A stretch of 64,000 bases of DNA from the NCBI GenBank assembly GCA_021186555.1, contig JAJKFL010000008.1, positions 13,075,936-13,139,935 on the forward strand, in the 5' to 3' direction. Source of the stretch: Reticulitermes speratus. Its lineage: Eukaryota; Arthropoda; Insecta; Blattodea; Rhinotermitidae. Shown piece after piece: positions 11,906 through 20,100 of the stretch. The notes under the pieces are model-generated. The model made no database searches, had not been told where the DNA came from, and worked only from the letters and a program-made list of their open reading frames with translations. Within the stretch, counting starts at the first letter, position 1. Each line of letters begins with the position of its first letter. Made by a program: the position numbers and the translations under genes.

Positions 11906-13454
11906 TTATTATAACTTTTATTTTTGTCTGTGTGTATATGTGTGTAAAAGAAACTGAGAACTTATTCTGACATGCTTCACTTTCTGCAGCAATGTACAAA
12001 ACTTTGCTTTTCTTCCTTAAAAACAGGCTAAGGCCCCTGAATAAACAGAGCCACTTACTTGACCACCACATGGTCTACTCCAGCACCTGTCACAGAATTT
12101 CCAGAGAATAATAAGGACCACTGCTAGAAGCCTGCTTAGTGAACTCTAAAAAGTGTGGTATTCTAGTACAAGGCTAACACAATACCAGCAATTATCATGA
12201 TAAGGTGCTCAATACACATAGAAAAGGGAGAATAGAATAGATTATAGTCAACAGCAAACAAATGGAGATAAATAAATTGTATATTAACAGACTTGTCAGT
12301 AGAGCACAGAATGACTAGTTTTCTTTGAATCTAGGAGGCAGCTCAAAAAATCAGGAGCCACACTTTTTTATTCTGTAGATATATGTTGCAAAAAGCAAAT
12401 TAAACCTTCCACTATTGTGGTATTGTGTGTGTGCGCATACATATTCACACATATTGAAGATATTCTCCAAAATGATACCACTGTTTTGAACATTTTAATT
12501 AAAAAATACAAAAACACACAAAACCAAAATGTGAAACCAAATACTCTTTGAAAAACACTAAAACAAGTTCTTATTTTACAAATCCTCATTTAACATTAGA
12601 ACACAATCAAAACTATGCTGAAGAGTATGCATATATTCTGTCACAACAAACATGCCATACACCAGTACTGAACACCACCTTAAATACTACAACAGTTGCA
12701 ACAACACACATTATCACACACACCAAACCCTACAAACCATCAAACACAAAACTATGAAAGCTGTGTGAAATAATTCAGAGCATGTGCCTAATAGATGGGT
12801 GAGCTGATTGCTGGATTCCTGCAGACGCTATCCAAGGGACACTAAAAATTATGAACATTATCTTACGAGAAGAGTCAGTGAGTGAACAGCTTACATGATG
12901 GCTGGAAGGTGGTGGTTTGCTAATAGGGATAAAATGATACAAGAGACAGCCCTAGCCTGCTGTTTTTGCAGACAAAACAGTCGCTTACAACAAGGTATGT
13001 GGGCATGTGAAACCACCTATCACCTCAAGTCCTACTCCAATTTATCTTTCACTCTGTCTTCCATGCCAATCACAGCACAGATACATCAAGTTCCTTCTAA
13101 GCATTTTCATATTACACTAAACTCATTTCAGTTCTTTTACTACTTCCAGCAACGAGGAGCAAGTTCTTTAGTAACAATGTGCTTGGTTAAATGGGATTTT
13201 AAAAAAACATTAATTTATGATATGTGTTTCCAAATTTCTAGGTGCCACAACAAATTATCTAGGTTTCATGACAACCTGCTGCCCAGGATTTATCAAGCCT
13301 TGCAATACAGTACTATTTTCCAAAGTAATGCTACAATTGGACAAGTATCTTGTTTGAAACTGACAACATGACATAAGTTGTTTGCTTACTGTGCATCAAC
13401 TAGGAATTATGCATCCATAAGGCTACCAACCTAAATGCTGATGGTTGCGCTCAC

Positions 13455-14321
13455 CTTGATGATCTTGTATTTCTTCTTCGTCGCTGTGTTTAGATCCTCA
13501 TGCACCTTGTCAAGCAGCCACACAAGGAACTCCTGTGCATCGTGTTGGTTGTTGCCACGGTACTGACTACCATACTTATCCACCACCAACTTAAACTGAT
13601 TTGAGATCTCTGGGTCATACTGACATGACCAAATTGACTTGAGCAAGAGAGCAAGTTGCTCTGTCACTTCACCCTTGGTTCCGTATTTTTTTGAATTGAG
13701 CTTATTTCTACGAGACAAATCCACCTTATATTGGTCCAACACAAAATACTCCGCCAAAATATCTGTGTGACTCAGGCACTGAAGAACTGCATTGATGAAG
13801 CATGTATTACCATGGTTCCTTAAACCTATCACACCAGGGACCTTATCACTGTTGGTCAAGTTTGCTAAGTGGGCGGGTCGCACGGGAGGGACACGAATGT
13901 CTGAAGATGACAAAGACACTGTATCTGTCCTGCGCCTATTATATTCATAACTAACACATATACTTTTATTGGGCACAGCCACTGTGGACATATGTTGTAC
14001 AACTTTGTTTAAGAATTTCTTCCAAGAGGGCCTTCTGAACACTTTCTTATTAGATTTCTGGGTCTCTAAGTTTTGGACTTCTGAAATAGTTTGTATACTG
14101 GGACCTTTACCATCCTTCCCTTCTTTGTGTTTGGCTTTTCTTTTACTCATTCTCGTTGACACAAAAGGATTGCGGGGCAGTGTGAAAGTGCGTTTTAACT
14201 TAGACTCCGGATAACGGTTACCACAATCTGAGGAATCGCTTATCAATTGTGTCTCCTCTCTATCAAGAATTTCACCTTCTGAAGACGACTTCATTATTCT
14301 AGTAGAGTTCCCCTCTGACAT
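13455..14321 (-). CDS. ubiquitin-specific protease, first coding exon (USP31/USP43-like), partial
   Basis: This exon encodes the first 289 residues of a cysteine deubiquitinase, which removes ubiquitin from substrates. Residues 1-160 are a basic, Ser-rich tail of low complexity. The USP domain begins near residue 162 (VPGVIGLRNHGNTCFINAVL), with the catalytic Cys at about 174 in the Cys box, and continues through the QHDAQEFL block at 259-266. The catalytic His/Asp half is absent, so it must lie on exons beyond the left edge. The exon ends in a canonical donor (ATCAAG|GTGAGC, GT at 13453-13454) in phase 0. I place the start at ATG 14321 because an in-frame TAA lies just 12 nt upstream and -3 is A. 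A likely acceptor (GTGTTCAG) ends at 14338, implying a 5' UTR intron. The GLRNHGNTCF and ILAEYF wording suggests the USP31/USP43 branch; the family is certain, the branch less so. Confidence 0.9.
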
Positions 14322-14337
14322 AATGGGCACTTAAAAA

Positions 14338-15230
14338 CTGAACACACATTTAAAGCACATTACTAAATACCAGTCTTCTCAATTATCTCCATTAACACAT
14401 CTTTCACCTTTACTACACCAACACAGAAGCCATTACTGCAATGACCTGTGGGAAAGGAAATAACGCAACGCCCTCAAACAGTAATCGGATAAACAACATG
14501 CGTAGTTTAAGAAAACGGTCACTACGTGACGCACTCATCAGTGACAATTGCACCATCTAACGAGGTACCTCGAAACGAAAGGAATCTGACAGCAGGCATC
14601 CCAATCAACACCCAGGCTAAACAAAAGACGAAGCACAAGTATAACAATACTGCAAATTCAGCAACCTCCTTTTTGACTTCAGAATTCCAAATGACAAACA
14701 CAAAGTCAGCGATATTACTTATTCAAGATATGTCAAGTGCTGAGGTAGGATTAGTCGCCTTGTATAAGTTCTACAGAAGTTCAGGTAAGGTAAAGTGTTG
14801 TTTACCGACAAGAAAATAAATGCATTTAAACTTGTGTATTCGATGGAAAATCTTAGGCGATATTTAAAAAAATCAAAACAGCCATTTAATTCCATATTTT
14901 AACCATTTTGACCGAAAATTTAGGGAAACTAAAATCGAATATCCAAGAGATATTATTGAAGATGTGAGAGAAGAAATATGCTAATATTTTAGAAAAATTT
15001 AACGGTTACTTGTGAAGTGATATTAAAAAATGTAGGTTCCTGGTTCAGTAAATGTAATTAAAGTTAGTTAACAAGGTCTCCTTTAAGTTTTCAACATTGC
15101 TCAAAGAATTAGACAATGTTTTACTTCTGTTGATGTCATCAGTAGGCGTCAGGCTCGCTTGTGGTGTATTGACAATTTAAATACCAGTGCCTACCACAAA
15201 TTATCTTCCATACTTTCTAATAGATAATTA
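14338..15230. other. divergent intergenic region (USP / Yellow-like)
   Basis: It should contain the USP promoter and non-coding first exon on the minus strand. CpG frequency returns to the local norm here (14460-14600), in contrast to the poor block downstream of the USP start. I cannot name a TATA box or the exact first exon. The 97-codon plus frame at 14526-14819 has no family signature. Confidence 0.4.
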
Positions 15231-15370
15231 ATTCCATGGAACAGCTTTCCTGTTGAGAAACTAATTCCCTTAGTAACCCAAGGAATTCCTCGCTATTTAC
15301 TAAACTCCAAAGTTCATTACCGTGTTTAGAACTTACCACCAGCGGTGTCTATCCACAATGCAAAGTATCC
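15231..15370 (-). repeat. LINE-A tail fragment
   Basis: It shows reverse-strand TCCATGGAACAGCTTTCCTG, AGTTCATTACCGTGTTTAG and ACCACCAGCGGTGTCTATCC, the non-coding tail and terminal codons of LINE-A. The coding part is mostly gone. Confidence 0.7.
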
Positions 15371-15489
15371 ACTAAATCCGTAACAAGGGTCATAAAATAC
15401 GGTAATCTAGTCGCCAAAAGCAACCAAGATTTTTGCTGGAAATGAATTTCCCATTCGGGTTTTGGGAGTTTGCTCTTTTAGATTCCTCA

Positions 15490-15760
15490 TTCTCACTCGG
15501 TTACCTTTGGTACAGGAATCCTGGGAAATCGGGTGCGATCCCTAACAGGGGCAAGATATATATATCTTTCCCAAAGCGTCCAGACCGGCTCTGCGGCCCA
15601 CCTAGCCTCCTATTCAACTGGTAACAACGTTCTTTTCCGGGAGTAAAGCGGCCGGGACGTGAAATTAACCACTCACCGCTGTGTAGTTAAGAATGAGTAA
15701 GCTATACATATCTTCACACCCCATACGCCTTCATGGCTTTAACAGTGACGACTTTTACGT
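15490..15760 (+). repeat. SINE-2 copy
   Basis: The tRNA-like head is decayed. The body blocks CCAGACCGGCTCTGCGGCCC, GGGAGTAAAGCGGCCGGGACG and ATACGCCTTCATGGC are in the usual order. The head has been overwritten with a TA-rich tract (15560-15570). Confidence 0.75.
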
Positions 15761-15839
15761 TGTTACACAGAGGAGGCGGAGAACTACACCCAAAGAAATT
15801 GAGATCGACATGATTAATACGTCACACAAATAATCTAAC

Positions 15840-16155
15840 TTTTAAAACCTGTTGCTTAAAAGGTTTTGGGTTGTAGCCCGGCGTCAATTTTTGGTGTGCA
15901 ACCAACGTTTCGGGAACACTTGTTTGTCCCATCTTCAGGGTTTTAGGTAAAATGGATGCCAGGAGGTAAAGAACGTGTCTTTATATAGGAATGGGGTCCA
16001 ATGGGTAGTATTGGATGGACGAGCCAATCAGGAAGAAGTGATGGTGTGGTGTGTTGTGATAGGTTTTGACAGTGACTGCGAGGGGGACAATGGGTAAGAA
16101 GTGGTGGGAGTATATATATATATATAGTTTACAGCCATATATATATATATATGGT
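15840..16155 (-). mobile_element. Penelope-like end with hammerhead-like hairpin, plus TA repeats
   Basis: On the minus strand the hairpin reads CCCTGAAGATGGGAC, a loop, then GTTCCCGAAACGTTGG (plus-strand span 15901-15938). This is one of the best-preserved CTGANGAT-stem-GAAAC motifs in the window. The CCAATGGGTAGTATTGGATG and GAGGGGGACAATGGG stretches that follow look like non-coding flank of the element. Two (TA)n tracts close the unit at 16112-16152. No coding remnant was found. Confidence 0.55.
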
Positions 16156-16966
16156 TGGTGGCTGTGACCTCGGAGGAAAAAATGTCCATGATGGGAGGAA
16201 ACCTACTGTCTTACGTCTCCTCTGCAGATGCGTACGACAAACAGTACAGCAGGAGGAAATGGATCTTGCGCGTCGATCGTAGTCAGGAGCCAGCGAAAGG
16301 CACCGGAAGTGCTGTTCCATTTTTTATCTGTCAACTGAAATATGTGACTAGCTGTCAGATTTGCAGTTTTACCCCTGGTCTGTGGCTCTTTCTAGCGTAT
16401 CATATGACGTCTTTCTTTTCACCGTAATGATTTTTGTGGCTCTGCCGTCTAACTTGTAGCTTGTAGAATTACCCCTTTTCGGATATTCCCAACTGCTTAA
16501 TCATTATATTACCAGCTGCCCTCCACCTTGGAGGCCGTTGCTTCCATCCGCAAGCAGAGGAAGCGCCATGCTGTGTTGAAAGAAAACTGCTGGAGGTGCT
16601 GACTGTCTTAAAGCTATATACAACTGCGTGTGTAACCACTGTGTCATCGAAACAAAGCCGAAGAAATATTTCTCATTCAGATTACAGCCAAATCAGTTTA
16701 GAAGAGAGCTACAACTGCAAACCGACGATGTGTCACAGCACTAATAATCCGTATTTATATTGAATGTTTCGTGGCATTAAAATTTAATGATACGAGCCTC
16801 CGATTCTTTCTAGTGTTACCAACTTGAACGTTCATAGTGCCTCGATTTCTTGCTGCAAAGAATATTGTGCGATGAGCAAAGACGTTTGAGAACCACTGAT
16901 ATACACAATGTGAAATTTTCTTTGTTCCAGTAATTTGGTATCACTTTCCACACTATAGAAGCAGTG

Positions 16967-17194
16967 ATGTGGATCGCTTTCCCACATGTATTCTGGGCTA
17001 CTTTGGTAGTTCCCGCTGTGAGTTGGAATTTGTCGTATTTCGCCCCACCACATGCCTCCATTGGACAGGTAGCTGTGTGGAGAAATAGAGCGTTTATCTG
17101 TCTGCCTAGACACGATCTAGGGAGAATAAGAGCCACGCTATTAGAGGCGCCATGGCCAGAAAGCATTTACTCAACTCACCAAGTGACTCATCAG
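16967..17194 (+). CDS. Yellow-like gene, exon 1
   Basis: It carries ATG, the signal peptide [19 protein letters not shown] and the first propeller strands. An in-frame TAA lies at 16931-16933, so translation cannot start far upstream. A CAG at 16928-16930 after a pyrimidine run could be the acceptor of a 5' UTR intron. The donor is ACTCATCAG|GTAAAG. Confidence 0.75.
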
Positions 17195-20100
17195 GTAAAG
17201 CCGGAATTTCCTTCACCAAAATATTATCATAAAAATCAGAGAGAATTACAGGGGAATATATATTACACGCCTGCTTCTTAAAAATAATTAAATTATTAAG
17301 TTCATAATACTTACTAAGAAGATATCACTAAATAAAGCTCTCACGAATTTTAGGTACCTCAGAACCGTCGGAGAGAATAAGAGAAATGCTAACATACTTA
17401 CTGTCTTCTTAGATGTTATGCAGTGTAGTCTGGTAGCTAAGTACATATGTTTCAGACGAATATGCTGCCTTCATTTTCAACGTGGGAAATTCTCCATAGC
17501 CACGGCCTTAAGAACTCTAAATCCCATAAACTCAGGGCCGCCGAGAGTGGGTTCGGGTCCCGGTGAAAAAAATTTTCGGGCCCCCCAGTAAGGGCAAACC
17601 GGCTAAAAATCTTTACACTAAATCGGAAAGACTGGTTCTCATTTGCAGAGAGACTTGGGCTTGTTATGAAAGGGTTAATTTGTACAAGCAACAAATAATG
17701 ATACTACCGAGAAAGACAAAAAACTTATGCAACATAGTAGGGCCCCGGGCCCCCTTCCGGACCGCCGGGTCCCAGTGCCGGTCCCCCCCCCCCCCCCCCA
17801 CCTGTCTCGTCGGCACTGCACACACTAACATGTCTACTTGAAACCGCATTTTATAAAAAAAATACATTTGTTGGTGTCTAATATTAGCTGTGAAATGCTT
17901 ACATAACTGCGTATCTCCTAAAGTGCGCGAAAAAAATATAAAGTGAAAACTGATTACAGTTATATCCCCAATCTTTCTTTCTATTTAAACGGCCTTATTA
18001 CTAATACCTTATTAACTTTAAGACTCAAATCTTCTGTGAGATATCGTCATGTCGACTGGCAAATAGTTACCCGCATTTCGGAGGAGCTTGCTGTCTCCAT
18101 CTTCAGTGACTGATCAGCCCAGAAACTCTCCTTGTACTGCTTAAGCCCTGAAAATCAGCTCTTATATCGTTTAAACCCAGATTGGGCCCTGAAGATGAAG
18201 GCAGCAAGATCCTTAGAAACGTCTATAACTATCTGCCAGTCGACACGGCGGTCAGAACCTCGAATCTTCCTAACTTGTTAGGTCAAGGTTGAATGGCGAG
18301 GATTGGGGTCCGTAGAAGGCTGTCTCCTAAGAAACCTTTGCTATATCCACAGAAGATTTGCCCTTACAATCAGTGATAACTATATGCACCACCACATGTA
18401 ACAGTAATGAACTCCACACTTTGCCCTCAGAGTCTCATATGTAAAAGTCTCGTAAGATTTTAATGACAAATAGCTATTGTTTCGCTATATGCCTACAGCC
18501 TTAAATTATGTGTTTTTGTAATAAAGACTGAGTGTTTGCTGTCAGCTAGAAACTGAACTATTCTATGTAATTTTAGTCCTTAGAGGGCTAATGTAAGTGT
18601 GGGTGTATAGGCTATACACCGAAATATTCTTATTTAAGCAATATTAAGAGGTATTTTTCAATAAGCTTGGCGTTCCCAAAGAAACCTGGTCGACCTTACA
18701 TTAGAATACATAACTCCATGGAGTAGAGTACTTTTCAGAAGCCAACAGATTCGCAGCTAGTCAAGAAATTCTCTACATTTTATAGAACCAGAGATTTCAA
18801 TACCGTGTTCACGACCCCGCCACTTGTCCCTATTCTGAGCCAGAACTTTGCACTCTACGCCCCCGACCCGTTCTCTTGAGATCCATTTTAATATTACCCT
18901 TGCATCTATATCTATGTATTCCAAGTGTCTTACATTAGATGAACTGAGGAATTTTATTAGTTAATGTGTAAAGTTCCTGGTGTTTGTTCTGTCTTCAGCC
19001 AGCTGGATTCACATCCCACACGAATCCTCACCCATATCCTAGAAGTGACCGGACAATGCAACTAGAGGGACATTGCCCTTCGCTGCAGAACGTGACGGCT
19101 TTGGACGTCGACTACATGAGGGGGCGACTGTGGGTCCTGGACGCTGGAACTGTGATCTGCCGCCCCAAAGTAGTTGTATTCGATCTGCGCAGAAATGAAG
19201 AGGTGAGGCAGGTGGAAATTAATTCTCACCTTAAAGGGGGGAAAAATGAAGAGTGTTTGAGAACAAAGTACTGAGGAGAATACTTGGCCCGGAGAGAGGG
19301 GAAGTAACAAGAGGATGAACGAAATTGCACAGAGATATTTTTACAGTTTGTGGTAAAATCAAGAGGGACGTGGGAGATAAGAAATGCTTGTGAAATACTA
19401 GTAGGGAAGCATGGAAGGAGGAGTCTACTTGGTTGATCTAGGACAATATTACAGTGTAATACCCAAAGTACGAGCATTCAGACTTAATATGCATTCGTTT
19501 CTACGTTTTGAAAAAGTAGTGGAAATAATTTATGGATGTGGAATAAAAACTTGATAACACATTCCATCAAAAAGAGATGTATGTGCATTCCCGACTGCCA
19601 ACTGTATTTTCAAGATTTCTGCCATGCAAGGTGGTGCAGCACTTGAGTATGGAAAACAGCAAAACAGAAACGGTACTTTATATTGTTTCTGTTTTTTTTT
19701 TTTTTTTGTTTTCCGTAGCCCACAGTGACTTTGGTGGCCATATTCTTTGCTTAACCAGTAATGTGTTTGTTTGCCCAGTTGCGCTACTGGTTCCGGATCA
19801 ACAAGCCCTCCATCTGTTTTTACCCCTAAAATGTGTGGAATCTGTATATCTGACGACTGTAAGCCAGTCATTGGATGATACAAGGATTCTAATTCATTAA
19901 ATGCCATGTGATTTCTTTCCCCATGGCGCTATAGCCCCTAGTGAGTCAGGGCATACTAATTATCGAGGCTTATCAAAGACGTCACACTCGGTAGGACTCC
20001 TCTGGACGAGGGACCAGCCCGTCGCAGAGACCTCTACCTGACAACACACAACACTGACAAGAGACAGACATACATGCCCCCGGCGGGATTCGAAACCTCA

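Larger units (their letters stand above)
10330..13440. other. CpG-depleted block next to the USP exon
   Basis: By reading I count only about 16 CG dinucleotides in roughly 3.1 kb, and just one from about 11,830 to 12,780, while surrounding DNA has one to three per 60 bases. CpG loss of this kind is expected where transcribed DNA has been methylated in the germline. The block adjoins the USP exon and would be its intron, or a long 3' UTR of an unspliced isoform. A 158-codon plus-strand frame (12895-13371) lies inside but has no family signature. Confidence 0.6.
17195..18998 (+). other. intron 1 of the Yellow-like gene
   Basis: It contains GC-rich tracts (17570-17600, and a C-homopolymer near 17785-17800), the palindromic hairpin element at 18044-18253 and a LINE-A end at 18711-18931. 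No missing exon is needed, because the protein reads continuously across it. Confidence 0.6.

Noticed and set aside
12895..13371. 158-codon plus-strand open frame
   Set aside because: No signal, domain or family wording, it lies antisense in the USP intron or UTR, and the CpG-poor, stop-poor composition makes long chance frames likely.
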